Source: JBBDIK01 sp040880465
Lineage (GTDB): Bacteria > Actinomycetota > UBA4738 > JBBDHU01
Assembly: GCA_040880465.1 (NCBI GenBank)
Contig: JBBDIK010000008.1
Span: 56,852-120,851, forward strand
Direction of reading: 5' to 3'
DNA length: 64,000 bases
Below, in pieces: positions 50,842 through 60,453 of the stretch; position 1 is the first letter of the stretch, and every line of letters starts with the position of its first letter. Under the pieces are notes generated by a model, which did not search any database, was not told where the DNA came from, and saw nothing but the letters and a program-made list of their open reading frames with translations. A program made the translations under genes and the position numbers.

Positions 50842-51055
50842 TGGGGACAACGAGGGGGGATGTGAGGGAGAGGTTGCGGACAACGTCGCTGCGGACCCCG
50901 GATCGACTCGTTTGCCCCAGCGTCTCCACCACTGCAGTTATGTCAGACCCCCAGGGTACGGTGGGTGTGTGGGGGTGTTCTCCACTTTTCCCCCGTGCAT
51001 ACCAACAACGTAGTTCTCATACCAACAACGGTTTCAGTGTTAGGGGGTGGAGATC
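50842..51055 (+). other. dnaA-dnaN intergenic region, possible second origin element
   Basis: The 214 bases contain a relatively AT-rich stretch just before dnaN. It holds two exact copies of CATACCAACAACG spaced 20 bases apart. A TTCTCCACT sequence is only a weak DnaA-box match. In mycobacteria oriC lies in this interval; here the better boxes lie upstream of dnaA. Confidence 0.5.
50998..51030. repeat. Direct repeat pair upstream of dnaN
   Basis: CATACCAACAACG at 50998-51010 and 51018-51030, an exact 13-base repeat with a 20-base period (about two helical turns), ending 25 bases before the dnaN start. Confidence 0.85.
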
Positions 51056-52159
51056 ATGAAGTTCCGATGCGATCGAGATGTTCTGTCCGAAGCGCTTCAG
51101 ATCGTCCAGCGGGGGATCTCGACCCGTCCAGGGATCCCGGCGCTGACCGGTGTGTTGATGCAGGCGTCTGTCGACGGCGGGCTGACCCTGACGACCACCG
51201 ACCTCGAGGTTTCCGCGCAACTCACGGTCGAAGTGCAGGTTCAGACCGATGGAACGGTGCTGGTTCCGGCGCGATTGCTGACCGACGTCGTCAAGAGCCT
51301 GGAGGAAGCACCCGTGGAGTTCGATGCGGAGGGGGGACAGGCGCAGATCCGTTCGGCTGCATACGAAAGCACGTTGCGACTCCTCCCCGCGGACGACTTC
51401 CCGGCGTTGCAGGCCCCGTCCGGGACGCAGATCAAGGTCGATGCGCCGACGTTCGCCGAGGCGGTTGCGCAGGTCGGCCGGGCGGCGTCCAAGGACGAGG
51501 CGCGTCCGGTGCTGACGGGCGTTCTGGTCGAGATCAGTCGCGAAGGCATCATCCTCGCGGCGACCGATTCCTACCGTCTCGCGGTCCGCGAGGTGATGGC
51601 GACGGCAGACGGTGAGGCCAAGGCGATCGTCCCGGAGCGGGCCCTGGGCGAGGCCGGACGCGCCGCCGCTGGCGAGGAGAAGGGCGAGATCGAGGTCGTG
51701 CTCGACGAGAGTCAGGTGTCCTTCCAGATCGGCGCGCTGCGACTTACCTCCCGGCTCATCGAGGGCGAGTTCCCGAACTACCGGCAGCTGCTTCCGGAGG
51801 GCTACGAGAACCGGCTGACGATGCCACGACAAGCCCTGATCGAGGCGGTGCGCCGCGTCGGCCTGCTGGCGCGCGATAACGCGCCGGTCCGCATGGAGTT
51901 CAACCAGCTCGGGGTTCGTCTGTCGTCGCAGTCCCCGGATCTCGGCCAGGCGGTCGAGGCCGTTGAGGCGCAGTACGAGGGCGAGGAGCTGACGGCGGCG
52001 TTCAACCCGAACTACCTGATCGACGGGCTCGCCGCTGCGGTCGGCGACACGATCCGTCTCGAGGTTCGAGACGGACTGAAGCCCGGAGTGGTCCGGGGAG
52101 AGAACGACCAGTTCACGTACCTCGTGATGCCCGTCCGGCTCCCAGCTCCGGTCGGCTAA
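51056..52159 (+). CDS. dnaN: DNA polymerase III sliding clamp (beta)
   Basis: The 367-residue beta clamp has three repeated domains and the usual MKFRCDRDVLSEALQ opening. The conserved C-terminal end reads YLVMPVRLP. The ATG at 51056 has GGAG five bases upstream; an in-frame GTG nine bases earlier lacks one. Confidence 0.98.
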   Translation: MKFRCDRDVLSEALQIVQRGISTRPGIPALTGVLMQASVDGGLTLTTTDLEVSAQLTVEVQVQTDGTVLVPARLLTDVVKSLEEAPVEFDAEGGQAQIRSAAYESTLRLLPADDFPALQAPSGTQIKVDAPTFAEAVAQVGRAASKDEARPVLTGVLVEISREGIILAATDSYRLAVREVMATADGEAKAIVPERALGEAGRAAAGEEKGEIEVVLDESQVSFQIGALRLTSRLIEGEFPNYRQLLPEGYENRLTMPRQALIEAVRRVGLLARDNAPVRMEFNQLGVRLSSQSPDLGQAVEAVEAQYEGEELTAAFNPNYLIDGLAAAVGDTIRLEVRDGLKPGVVRGENDQFTYLVMPVRLPAPVG

Positions 52160-52171
52160 GGCCGGCTCGGT

Positions 52172-53251
52172 GTGCACCTGCTCTGGGTCGAGCTCCGCGA
52201 CTTCCGCAACCATGCCGACACCCGGCTCGAGGTGCCCGAGGGGCTCGTGACCGTGGTCGGTCCGAACGGCGAGGGCAAGACGAACCTGCTCGAGGGGATG
52301 TACTTCCTCACGCACCTGGATTCTCCCCGCGTCAGTGCCGACCTGCCGTTGATCCGGCAGGGGGCCGAGTCGGCGTTCGTCCGCGGGGAAGCGCAGACCG
52401 GGGAGGGCAAGCTCCTGATCGAGGTCGAGATCCGAGCCCAGGGTGCGAACCGCGTCCAGGTCAACCGGAGCCCGGTGCGACGGAAGCGAGATCTTCGCCG
52501 GCTGGCCCCTTCCGTGTTCTTCGGACCGGACGACCTCGACATGGTGCAGGGCGACCCCGGTGCCCGGCGGCGGTTCATGGATCAAGCCGTGGCCGCCGTG
52601 TGGCCGGCGAAGGAGACGGCGCTGCGTACCTACGAGAAGACGCTGCGGCAGCGGAACCGGCTCCTCAAGGATCACGCTGGTCCGGGCGAGCCACCGGGCT
52701 TGGCGGCGTGGGACGAGGAGTTGATCGCATCCGGGACCGTCGTGACGGCGACACGGCGTTCGGCGATTGAACGGGTGGCACCGCCGGCGAGCGCGGAGTT
52801 CGAGACCCTCTCGGGGTATGGACTGGGCATCGAGTACCTGCCCTCAGTGGGGGGGGATGACCTAGCGGCCGCCTTCCGGGAGCGGCTCACCGCGCGCCGG
52901 GGAGACGAGTTGGCGCGTCGGACGACGCTGGTCGGACCGCATCGTGACGACCTAGGGCTTACCGTCCGCGACCTCGTGGCCCGCGGGTTCGCGTCGCACG
53001 GTGAGGCGTGGGGTGCGGCGTTGTCCCTCCGCCTCGGGCTGGCCACGGCCATCGAGGACGAGATCGGGGAGCGTCCGGTCATCCTGCTGGACGACCCGTT
53101 CTCTGCGCTGGACCCCGTCCGGCGCGGCCGTATCGGATCGGCGCTGAACGGCAGAGGCCAGGTCGTCGTCTCCGTGGCCGATGGGGGGCACATCCCGCCG
53201 GCTTCGGAGGCGATCTGGGATGTTGCCACGGGAGCGGTGAGTGCCCGATGA
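52172..53251 (+). CDS. recF: Recombination mediator RecF
   Basis: The 359-residue SMC-like ATPase has Walker A VVGPNGEGKTNLLE, Walker B VILLDDPFSALD and LVGPHRDDL. The signature motif reads SHGEAWG where SxGQ is usual, a modest departure. It loads RecA at single-strand gaps. The GTG start is 12 bases after dnaN. Confidence 0.96.
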   Translation: MHLLWVELRDFRNHADTRLEVPEGLVTVVGPNGEGKTNLLEGMYFLTHLDSPRVSADLPLIRQGAESAFVRGEAQTGEGKLLIEVEIRAQGANRVQVNRSPVRRKRDLRRLAPSVFFGPDDLDMVQGDPGARRRFMDQAVAAVWPAKETALRTYEKTLRQRNRLLKDHAGPGEPPGLAAWDEELIASGTVVTATRRSAIERVAPPASAEFETLSGYGLGIEYLPSVGGDDLAAAFRERLTARRGDELARRTTLVGPHRDDLGLTVRDLVARGFASHGEAWGAALSLRLGLATAIEDEIGERPVILLDDPFSALDPVRRGRIGSALNGRGQVVVSVADGGHIPPASEAIWDVATGAVSAR

Positions 53252-53263
53252 GGAGGATGTGCG

Positions 53264-53617
53264 GTGGCGCATAGCAAGGGGTTCAAGCGCAAGCCGAAGG
53301 ACCGGACCGCCGAGCCGACCGCGATCGGAGATATCGTCACGGGACTCCTGCGCTCCCGGGAGTTCTCTGCCGGCGCCAAGGTCGGGCGACTGGTGCAGGA
53401 CTGGGTCGCCGTCGTGGGGGAACGGCTGGCGGCGGAGTCAGCACCGGCGTCGCTGGAGGGCGGCACCCTGGTGATCGCGACCCGCTCTGCGGCATGGGGA
53501 ACCCAGCTGGGATTCCTGTCCGCCGATATCGTTCGGAAGGTCAATGGGGAGCTCGGTTCCGAGGCCATCAAGAAGGTCCGGATCGTGGTCGCGCCGGACC
53601 GTGTGAAACCGTTGTAG
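53264..53617 (+). CDS. dciA: DciA replicative helicase loader (DUF721)
   Basis: The 117-residue product has the DUF721 core (LVQDWVAVVGERLAAESAP and LVIATRSAAWGTQLGFL) after a basic N terminus. DciA loads DnaB in bacteria lacking DnaC/DnaI. Position between recF and gyrB matches mycobacterial Rv0004. GTG start after GAGGAGG. Confidence 0.94.
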   Translation: MAHSKGFKRKPKDRTAEPTAIGDIVTGLLRSREFSAGAKVGRLVQDWVAVVGERLAAESAPASLEGGTLVIATRSAAWGTQLGFLSADIVRKVNGELGSEAIKKVRIVVAPDRVKPL

Positions 53618-53640
53618 CGCAAGGGTTTCGGAGGCGCGCG

Positions 53641-53663
53641 GGAGGGGCACCCGAGGCCCCTCC
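53641..53663 (+). terminator. Hairpin terminator after dciA
   Basis: GGAGGGGC (53641-53648) pairs with GCCCCTCC (53656-53663) around a 7-base loop, 23 bases after the dciA stop and just ahead of the gyrB promoter. Confidence 0.65.
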
Positions 53664-53666
53664 GCT

Positions 53667-53674
53667 GGTATACT
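53667..53674 (+). promoter_or_regulatory. Extended -10 promoter for gyrB
   Basis: GG followed by TATACT (53669-53674) in the context TGGTATACT, a strong extended -10. It gives a leader of about 80 bases before the TTG start. Confidence 0.6.
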
Positions 53675-53758
53675 TCAGGGGCTGTTTCGAGTGCTCAGGA
53701 CGCCCCTTTGACTCCGGTGGGAAGACCCCCGGCGTGGCCGGGTTCAGGTGGAGGATCG

Positions 53759-55717
53759 TTGGCGACACAGACGGGAACGAAGACCCAGAAGCAGGGGAAG
53801 CACGCAGCCGACGGTGGGTATTCCGAGAAGGACATCACGGTCCTCGAGGGTGTCGAGCACGTCCGGCTTCGGCCGGGGATGTACATCGGCACCACCGGAC
53901 CACGGGGTCTGCACCACCTCGTGTACGAGGTCGTGGACAACGCCGTCGACGAAGCGATGGCCGGCCATTGCGATCGGATCATCGTCACCCTGATGAAGGA
54001 CGGCGCCGTGTCGGTCGCCGACAACGGCCGAGGGATCCCGGTCAAGCCCATCCCCAAGGCGAAGGACCGCCGCCCCGCGGCAGAAGTCGTCCTGACCACC
54101 TTGAACGCCGGTGGCAAGTTCGGCGGGGGCGGCTACCGGATCTCCGGCGGCCTGCACGGCGTCGGCGTCTCGGTCGTGAACGCCCTGTCCGAGAAGATGA
54201 CCGCGGATATCCAGCGCGAAGGTGCCAACTGGCAGGTGCAGTTCTCCCGGGGCAAGGCGACGAAGAAGCTCAGCAAGGGCAAGCCGTCGAAGAAGAGCGG
54301 TACCACCATCACGTTCTGGCCGGACGCCGAGGTCTTCGAGGAGACGACGTTCAAGCGCGAGATCCTCGCCGAGCGGCTCCAGGAGTTGGCCTTCCTGAAC
54401 AAGGGCGTCGAGATCCATCTGAACGACGAGCGCGAGTCGCCGGCGGTCAAGGAGGTCTTCAAGGCGAACGGTGGCCTGGTGGACTTCGTGAAGCACATGA
54501 ACGCGGGGAAGGAGACCCTGCACCCGAAGGTCGTCGCGTTCGAAGTCAAGGGCGAGCGCTCGGAGGTCGAGATCGCCTTCCAGTGGAACACCGGCTACTC
54601 GGAGTCGATCCACACGTTCGCCAACACGATCAACACGCATGAGGGCGGCATGCATGAGGAGGGCTTCAAGAAGGCCCTCACGGGCGTACTGAACCGGTAC
54701 GCGCGGACCAAAGGCATGCTCAAGGAGAAGCAGGATTCGCTGATCGGTGAGGATGTGCGTGAGGGGCTGACGGCGATCGTCTCCGTCAAGCTCCAGGACC
54801 CGCAGTTCGAGGGCCAGACCAAGACGAAGCTCGGCAACACCGAGATCCGCGCGTTCGTCGAGAAGACCGTGAACGATCGGTTCGGGACGTGGCTCGAGGA
54901 GCACCCGGGCGACGCGAAGCGGATCGTGATGAAGTCCGAGGCGGCGCAGAAGGCGCGCCTGGCGGCCCGGCAGGCGCGGGATCTGACGCGCCGCAAGTCC
55001 TTCCTCGAGTCCGGGTCCCTGCCCGGCAAGCTGGCCGATTGCCAGCTCACCGACCCACAGCTGTGCGAGCTCTACATCGTCGAGGGCGACAGTGCCGGCG
55101 GTTCGGCCAAGAGCGCGCGCGACCGGTCGACACAGGCCATCCTGCCGATCCGCGGCAAGATCTTGAACGTCGAGAAGGCGCGACTCCACAAGGTGCTGGA
55201 GAACAACGAGATCCAGGCGCTGATCACCGCGATCGGCACCGCGATCGGCGACGAGTTCGACCTCGACAGGGCGCGCTACCACCGGATAGTGCTGATGGCC
55301 GACGCCGATGTGGACGGCGCGCACATCCGCACGCTGCTGCTGACGTTCTTCTTCAGGAACATGCCACAGCTGATCGACGCCGGGTTCATGTACCTTGCGC
55401 AGCCGCCCCTGTACCTGCTCAAGGACAACAAGCAAGAGCTGTACTTCTACACCGAGCGCGAGTGGGACACATGGCGGAAGGCGAACGGCAATGGCCGCAA
55501 GCTCGAGCCACAACGCTTCAAGGGTCTCGGGGAGATGAACGCCGAGCAGCTGTGGAGCACCACGATGGACCCGGAGAAGCGAACCCTCCTTCAGGTCACC
55601 CTCGAGGATGCGGTTGCCGCGGACCGGTTGTTCACCATGCTGATGGGTGACGAGGTCGCGCCGCGCAAGGCGTTCATCGAGGCGAACGCGAAGTACGTCG
55701 AGAACCTCGACGTGTGA
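53759..55717 (+). CDS. gyrB: DNA gyrase subunit B
   Basis: The 652-residue ATPase subunit has the GHKL motif VVDNAVDEAM, the TOPRIM motif LYIVEGDSAGGSAKSARDR and MADADVDGAHIRTLLL. The TTG at 53759 is chosen because GGAGG lies five bases upstream. An earlier in-frame TTG at 53708 lacks a ribosome site. Confidence 0.98.
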   Translation: MATQTGTKTQKQGKHAADGGYSEKDITVLEGVEHVRLRPGMYIGTTGPRGLHHLVYEVVDNAVDEAMAGHCDRIIVTLMKDGAVSVADNGRGIPVKPIPKAKDRRPAAEVVLTTLNAGGKFGGGGYRISGGLHGVGVSVVNALSEKMTADIQREGANWQVQFSRGKATKKLSKGKPSKKSGTTITFWPDAEVFEETTFKREILAERLQELAFLNKGVEIHLNDERESPAVKEVFKANGGLVDFVKHMNAGKETLHPKVVAFEVKGERSEVEIAFQWNTGYSESIHTFANTINTHEGGMHEEGFKKALTGVLNRYARTKGMLKEKQDSLIGEDVREGLTAIVSVKLQDPQFEGQTKTKLGNTEIRAFVEKTVNDRFGTWLEEHPGDAKRIVMKSEAAQKARLAARQARDLTRRKSFLESGSLPGKLADCQLTDPQLCELYIVEGDSAGGSAKSARDRSTQAILPIRGKILNVEKARLHKVLENNEIQALITAIGTAIGDEFDLDRARYHRIVLMADADVDGAHIRTLLLTFFFRNMPQLIDAGFMYLAQPPLYLLKDNKQELYFYTEREWDTWRKANGNGRKLEPQRFKGLGEMNAEQLWSTTMDPEKRTLLQVTLEDAVAADRLFTMLMGDEVAPRKAFIEANAKYVENLDV

Positions 55718-55733
55718 TGAGGAGCTAGAGGGC

Positions 55734-58406
55734 GTGGCGCAGGAGGAACTGTTCAGGGGCCGGATCGAGCCCGTCCAGCTCGAGGACGAGATCCAGCGCT
55801 CGTACCTGGACTACGCGATGTCGGTCATCGTCGGACGGGCTCTACCCGACGTTCGCGACGGCCTCAAACCTGTCCAGCGCCGCATCCTGTGGTCGATGCT
55901 CGAGTCGGGGTTGCGCCCCGACCGGCCGCACCGCAAATCGGTGTCGGCCGTCGGCGAGGTCCTGAAGAAGTACCACCCCCACGGCGACTCCAGCGTCTAC
56001 GACGCGCTGGTCCGGCTGGCCCAGGACTGGGTCATGCGGGCGCCGCTGATCGACGGCCACGGCAACTTCGGTTCGGTCGACGGCGACCCGGCTGCCGCCT
56101 ATCGCTACACCGAAGCGCGGCTCGCCCCGATGGCGATGGAACTGCTGCGCGACATCGACGCCGACACGGTCGGCTTCATCCCGAACTTCGACGGGTACGA
56201 GGAGGAGCCGACGGTCCTGCCCTCGCGCTACCCGAATCTGCTGGTCAACGGCGCCGCCGGCATCGCGGTCGGCATGGCCACGAACATCCCCCCGCACAAC
56301 CTTGGGGAGATCATCGATGCAACCTGCGCGATGATCGACGAGCCCGACATCGATGTCGCCGGCCTCCGAAAGCATGTCCACGGGCCCGACTTCCCGACCG
56401 GGGCCCAGATCATCGGCACGGAGGGCATCAACGATGCGTACCTGACCGGCCGCGGCTCCATCAAGGTGCGGGCGGTGGCGACGGTCGAAGAGGGCTCGAA
56501 CGATCGGATGCGGATCGTCGTCACGGAGCTGCCGTACCAGGTGAACAAGGCGCGGCTGGCTGAGAAGATCGCCGAGCTCGTCCGGACCGGCAAGCTCAAG
56601 GACATCGCGGACCTCAAGGACGAGTCCAATCGCGATGGGATGCGGCTGGTCGTCGATCTCAAGCGCGCGGCGAATGCACAGGTCGTCCTGAACCAGCTCT
56701 ACAAGCACACCCAGATGCAGGAGAGCTTCGGCGTCATCATGCTCTCGCTCGTCGAGGGCGTGGAACCGAAGGTGTTGAACCTGGCCGAGATGGTCGGCTA
56801 CTACCTCGACCACCAGATCGATGTGGTCACGCGGCGCACGAAGTTCGAACTCAAGAAGGCCGAGGACCGCGACCACATCGTCCAGGGCCTGCTGATCGCG
56901 CTCGACAACCTCGACGCGGTCATCAAGGTCATCCGCGGCTCCCAGGACGCCGAGCAGGCCCGCGAGAAACTGATGAAGCAGTTCAAGCTCTCCGAGATCC
57001 AGGCGAACCACATCCTGGACATGCCCCTTCGGCGGCTGACCAAGCTCGCCAAGCACGAGCTGGAGGAAGAGCACAAGGAGTTGCTCGCCCGGATCAAGCA
57101 CCTCAAGGCCCTGCTCAAGGATCCGAAGAAGATCCGCGCGGTCATCAAGGAAGAGCTCCTCGAGGTACGGAAGCGCTTCGCGGATCCGCGGCGGACCCAG
57201 ATCCGGCCCGACGAGGGTGAGTTCGACGTCTTGGACCTGATCCCCGACGAGGATGTCATCATCACCGTGACGCGAGCCGGCTACATCAAGCGACAGCCGG
57301 TGGAGGCGTACCGTCGGCAAGGGCGCGGCGGCAAGGGCGTGCGCGGCGCCACCCTGAAGGAAGAGGACGTCATCCGGAACGTCTTCACGACGACGACCCA
57401 CCACTGGCTGCTGATCTTCACGACCCGGGGCAAGGTCTACCGGGTCAAGGTGCATGAGGTCCCCGAATCGTCGCGGACCGCGCGCGGGATGTTCGCCGCG
57501 AACCTGCCGGGCGTGCAGGTGAATCAAGACGAACGTATCAGCGCGGTCCTCGACCTCAAGGAGTACACCGACGATCGGTACCTGGTGTTCGGCACCCGGA
57601 AGGGGATGGTCAAGAAGACCGCGTTGTCCGAGTACGACTCGCCTCGGTCGGGACTGGCCGCGATCAACCTCAAGGACGGCGACGAACTCATCGACGTGTT
57701 TCTGACACAGGGCAAAGACGACATCTTCATGGTGTCGCGCACCGGACAGACGATCCGCTTCTCCGAGACGACCGCGCGCCCGATGGGCCGCTCGACCGCC
57801 GGCGTCATCGGCATGCGGCTTCGTGAGGGGGACGAGGTCCTTGCCATCGGTGCGAGCTCCGCGGGAGCAGAGTTGCTGAGCGTTACCGCCAACGGCTATG
57901 GGAAGCGAAGCGATCTGAAGCAGTACCCGCGCAAGGGCCGCGGCGGGCTCGGCGTCGTCGGCCACAAGTTGACGAAGAAAACCGGCCAGCTCGCCGGCGC
58001 GTTCATCGGCTCGAAGGATCAGGACGTCTTCCTGGTCTCGTCCAGCGGGATCGCCATCCGCGTCGCCGCCGAGCAGATCCGGCGGGTGGGGCGCGCGAGC
58101 CAGGGCGTCCGCACGATGCGCGTCGAGGAGGGCGCGAAGGTCGCTGCGATGGCGCCGGTCACCGAGAAGGACGAGGACGAGATCGGTGAAGACATAGCGG
58201 CCGCGAAGATGGACGCCGTCTCGGCGAAGGCCCCTTCGAAGAAGAGGTCGGTGGCCAAGAAGAAGGTCGTGAAGAAGAAGGTCGTGAAGAAGAAGGTCGT
58301 GAAGAAGAAGGTCGTGAAACCGGTCAAGAAGAAGGCGTCGAAGAAACCTGCCGCGAAGAAGAAGGTCGCCAAGAAGAAGCCGGCGTCACGCCGCCGGCGA
58401 CGCTGA
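55734..58406 (+). CDS. gyrA: DNA gyrase subunit A with lysine-rich tail
   Basis: The 890-residue subunit has the catalytic tyrosine Y125 (AAYRYTEARL). Quinolone-region residues S86 and D90 are the sensitive type (HPHGDSSVYDALVR). The GyrA-box QRRQGRGGKG-like motif appears as YRRQGRGGKGVRG, and six beta-propeller blades follow. The last 55 or so residues are a histone-H1-like tail with four KKKVV repeats, ending RRRRR. Typical GyrA lacks such a tail. Start GTG at 55734, 16 bases after gyrB. Confidence 0.98.
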   Translation: MAQEELFRGRIEPVQLEDEIQRSYLDYAMSVIVGRALPDVRDGLKPVQRRILWSMLESGLRPDRPHRKSVSAVGEVLKKYHPHGDSSVYDALVRLAQDWVMRAPLIDGHGNFGSVDGDPAAAYRYTEARLAPMAMELLRDIDADTVGFIPNFDGYEEEPTVLPSRYPNLLVNGAAGIAVGMATNIPPHNLGEIIDATCAMIDEPDIDVAGLRKHVHGPDFPTGAQIIGTEGINDAYLTGRGSIKVRAVATVEEGSNDRMRIVVTELPYQVNKARLAEKIAELVRTGKLKDIADLKDESNRDGMRLVVDLKRAANAQVVLNQLYKHTQMQESFGVIMLSLVEGVEPKVLNLAEMVGYYLDHQIDVVTRRTKFELKKAEDRDHIVQGLLIALDNLDAVIKVIRGSQDAEQAREKLMKQFKLSEIQANHILDMPLRRLTKLAKHELEEEHKELLARIKHLKALLKDPKKIRAVIKEELLEVRKRFADPRRTQIRPDEGEFDVLDLIPDEDVIITVTRAGYIKRQPVEAYRRQGRGGKGVRGATLKEEDVIRNVFTTTTHHWLLIFTTRGKVYRVKVHEVPESSRTARGMFAANLPGVQVNQDERISAVLDLKEYTDDRYLVFGTRKGMVKKTALSEYDSPRSGLAAINLKDGDELIDVFLTQGKDDIFMVSRTGQTIRFSETTARPMGRSTAGVIGMRLREGDEVLAIGASSAGAELLSVTANGYGKRSDLKQYPRKGRGGLGVVGHKLTKKTGQLAGAFIGSKDQDVFLVSSSGIAIRVAAEQIRRVGRASQGVRTMRVEEGAKVAAMAPVTEKDEDEIGEDIAAAKMDAVSAKAPSKKRSVAKKKVVKKKVVKKKVVKKKVVKPVKKKASKKPAAKKKVAKKKPASRRRRR
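58257..58316 (+). repeat. Four exact 15-base repeats in gyrA tail
   Basis: AAGAAGAAGGTCGTG repeated four times without a mismatch (58257-58316), encoding KKKVV in frame. Confidence 0.95.
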
Positions 58407-59597
58407 CCCGCCCTCCCGCAACGGCACCTTCCGGAACACCGCGAACACCGACAGGTCGTAGATCACCTTCAGGCCGCCCGCCACCAGGAACGGCCCGGCC
58501 GGCCACAGCGGCATCATGGCCGCGGCCAGGAAGGGCCCGAAGGGACGGGAGGCGAACCGCGCGGTGTTCGTGTACGCAGCCGCTGCCGTACGTTCGTGGG
58601 GCTCGACCAAGGCATTGATGTAGGCCTGCCGGGCGGGCACATCCATCGACGACAGGCTCGATCGGACCAGCAGGAGGCCGATCGCCAGCCCGAGTGTCGG
58701 CGCGAACGGGATCAGCATCAGAAGGATGTGCGACGGCAGGTGCGTGAACACCATCGTGTTCAGCATGCCGACCCGGTTCGCGAGCCACCCGGCGAGGATC
58801 GAGGATGCGGCGGCCAGCAACCCGGATGCGAAGAAGACGATCCCCAATAGCTCGGTGCTGGCTCCGAACGTGCGCTGGAACCAGAACGCGAGGAACGCCT
58901 GGACGATGAACCCGCCGGCGAACGAATCGAGGGCGAAGAGGCCGGCCAGCTTCTGCACGATCGGCTTCGACACGGTGAGGGGACGGCGGCCGATGCCGGT
59001 CGCGTCCCGGTCCGGGGATTCGACGGCGGTCGAGAGGCGCCGCGCGATGAGAACGCACAGGACCGCGACGACCGGGAAGACGAGGAACCACCGTTGGTCC
59101 GGCGGCAACGCCGGGAAGACCGATCGGAGCGCGGCCGGTCCGCCGGCGGCCAAGGCGCCGACCGACCCCGCCAGATGTGCGACCGCGTTATAGCGGCCGA
59201 AGACCCGGTTCCGCAGGGCCGGGTTCGATCCGCCGAGCATCGCCTGCTCCACCGAGGTGATGGGGCCCGACTCGTTCGGGTCGGTCGACAGGGTGCCGGT
59301 CAGTCCTGCCAGCAGCAGCAAGGGCATCCAGGTGCTGAAGGCGAACACGGCGCCGGCGATACCCATCACCAGGAGCAGGAACCGGTACGTACGCCGCCGC
59401 CCCACGCGTTCGCCGCGCCGACCGACGCCGAGCGATGCCAGCGCCGCGCCGGCCAGCATGCTGGTGAAGATCAGGCCGACCTGGGCGTCCGAGAGACCAC
59501 TGGTGGCGAGGATCGAGCCCAGGAGGACACTGCCGAAGCCGTAGAGGAACGCACGGAGGGCCTGGATCGTCAGGATGTGCCGCAGGTCGCGCTCCAT
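58386..59597 (-). CDS. MFS transporter
   Basis: The 403-residue protein has about 12 helices and loop motif GRRGERVGRRRTYRFLL. The stretch TGTLSTDPNESGPITSVEQAML matches a branch of uncharacterised MFS proteins. It converges on gyrA and overlaps its last 21 bases. The ATG at 59597 is used; ATG 59618 adds seven residues and would share bases with the divergent start at 59617. Confidence 0.85.
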   Translation of the reverse strand: MERDLRHILTIQALRAFLYGFGSVLLGSILATSGLSDAQVGLIFTSMLAGAALASLGVGRRGERVGRRRTYRFLLLVMGIAGAVFAFSTWMPLLLLAGLTGTLSTDPNESGPITSVEQAMLGGSNPALRNRVFGRYNAVAHLAGSVGALAAGGPAALRSVFPALPPDQRWFLVFPVVAVLCVLIARRLSTAVESPDRDATGIGRRPLTVSKPIVQKLAGLFALDSFAGGFIVQAFLAFWFQRTFGASTELLGIVFFASGLLAAASSILAGWLANRVGMLNTMVFTHLPSHILLMLIPFAPTLGLAIGLLLVRSSLSSMDVPARQAYINALVEPHERTAAAAYTNTARFASRPFGPFLAAAMMPLWPAGPFLVAGGLKVIYDLSVFAVFRKVPLREGGSASPAA

Positions 59598-59616
59598 CAG
59601 GCGATAATCGCAGACC

Positions 59617-59934
59617 ATGGAGAACGGAGGCATCGTCGGGGTTGAGCCGTGGGCGGTCGTGATCGTTGTGGCCGCCGCCGTGCTCGTGCTGACCTCATTG
59701 TTCCTCCGGACGCGGCTCCCTGCCGCGCTCGTGCTGCTGCTCGTATCCGGGTCTGCCGTCGCCGTCGCGGCCGGAGGCCTCCTTGCCCAACAGGGAGTCA
59801 CGTTTGCCGATTGGGCCGTCGCGCTCCCGGTCGCTGCGGCCGCGGCCGCCGGGCACGTCCGGCTCCTTCTCGGACGATTCGGGCCGCCACCGGCCGATGT
59901 GTCCGGTACAGTGAGCCCCGCGAACGACGTCTGA
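59617..59934 (+). CDS. Small three-helix membrane protein
   Basis: The 105-residue product has hydrophobic segments at about 12-30, 34-53 and 62-84, then a polar C terminus. No family recognised. It ends 9 bases before the DUF3566 gene and is probably co-transcribed. Confidence 0.6.
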   Translation: MENGGIVGVEPWAVVIVVAAAVLVLTSLFLRTRLPAALVLLLVSGSAVAVAAGGLLAQQGVTFADWAVALPVAAAAAAGHVRLLLGRFGPPPADVSGTVSPANDV

Positions 59935-59943
59935 GAGGGCGAA

Positions 59944-60387
59944 GTGGCACGGAGAGGTATCGAAGTCGCACCCGCGAAGAGCCGCCCCTCGGCGGCGCCC
60001 AGGCGCACCCGCGTGGTCATCCGCAAGGTCGGCCCGTGGACGGTGTTCCGCTGGTCGCTGCTCTTCTACTTCTGCACCATGCTGATCTTCCTGCTCGCGT
60101 TCTTCTTCATCTACTTGTTCCTGGAGTCGAGTGGCGCGCTCGACGACTTCGGCAAGTTGCTCGCCGAGTTCAAGATCGTGGAGGGGGAATGTCGTCCGAT
60201 CCCCGGAACCGCGCAGCTCGAGTGCGTGGCGAAGATCGACGGGACGTGGTTGTTCACCCGACTCTTCATCCTGGGCACCGTGTGGGTCGTCATCTGGTCG
60301 GTGATCAACCTGCTGATCGCGCTCCTCTATAACCTCGTCTCGGATGTCCTCGGGGGCATCGAGCTGACCCTCGTGGAGCGCCGCTAG
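59944..60387 (+). CDS. DUF3566 membrane protein (Rv0007-like)
   Basis: The 147-residue protein has a basic N terminus and two helices (about 37-62 and 103-128) joined by an extracytoplasmic loop. RRTRVVIRKVGPWTVFRWSLLFY and LYNLVSDVLGGIELTL match DUF3566. It lies downstream of gyrA and before tRNA-Ile, as in mycobacteria, where the region is linked to cell division. GTG start. Confidence 0.9.
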   Translation: MARRGIEVAPAKSRPSAAPRRTRVVIRKVGPWTVFRWSLLFYFCTMLIFLLAFFFIYLFLESSGALDDFGKLLAEFKIVEGECRPIPGTAQLECVAKIDGTWLFTRLFILGTVWVVIWSVINLLIALLYNLVSDVLGGIELTLVERR

Positions 60388-60453
60388 CGCGTCCGGTTGA
60401 CACGGTTTCTGAGGCGCGACTACGCTCCGGGACGGGCCACGGTCCCAGTTCTC

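Noticed and set aside
53744..55513. 589-codon frame opposite gyrB
   Set aside because: Antisense shadow of gyrB; composition is Leu/Arg/Val-rich without any recognisable motif.
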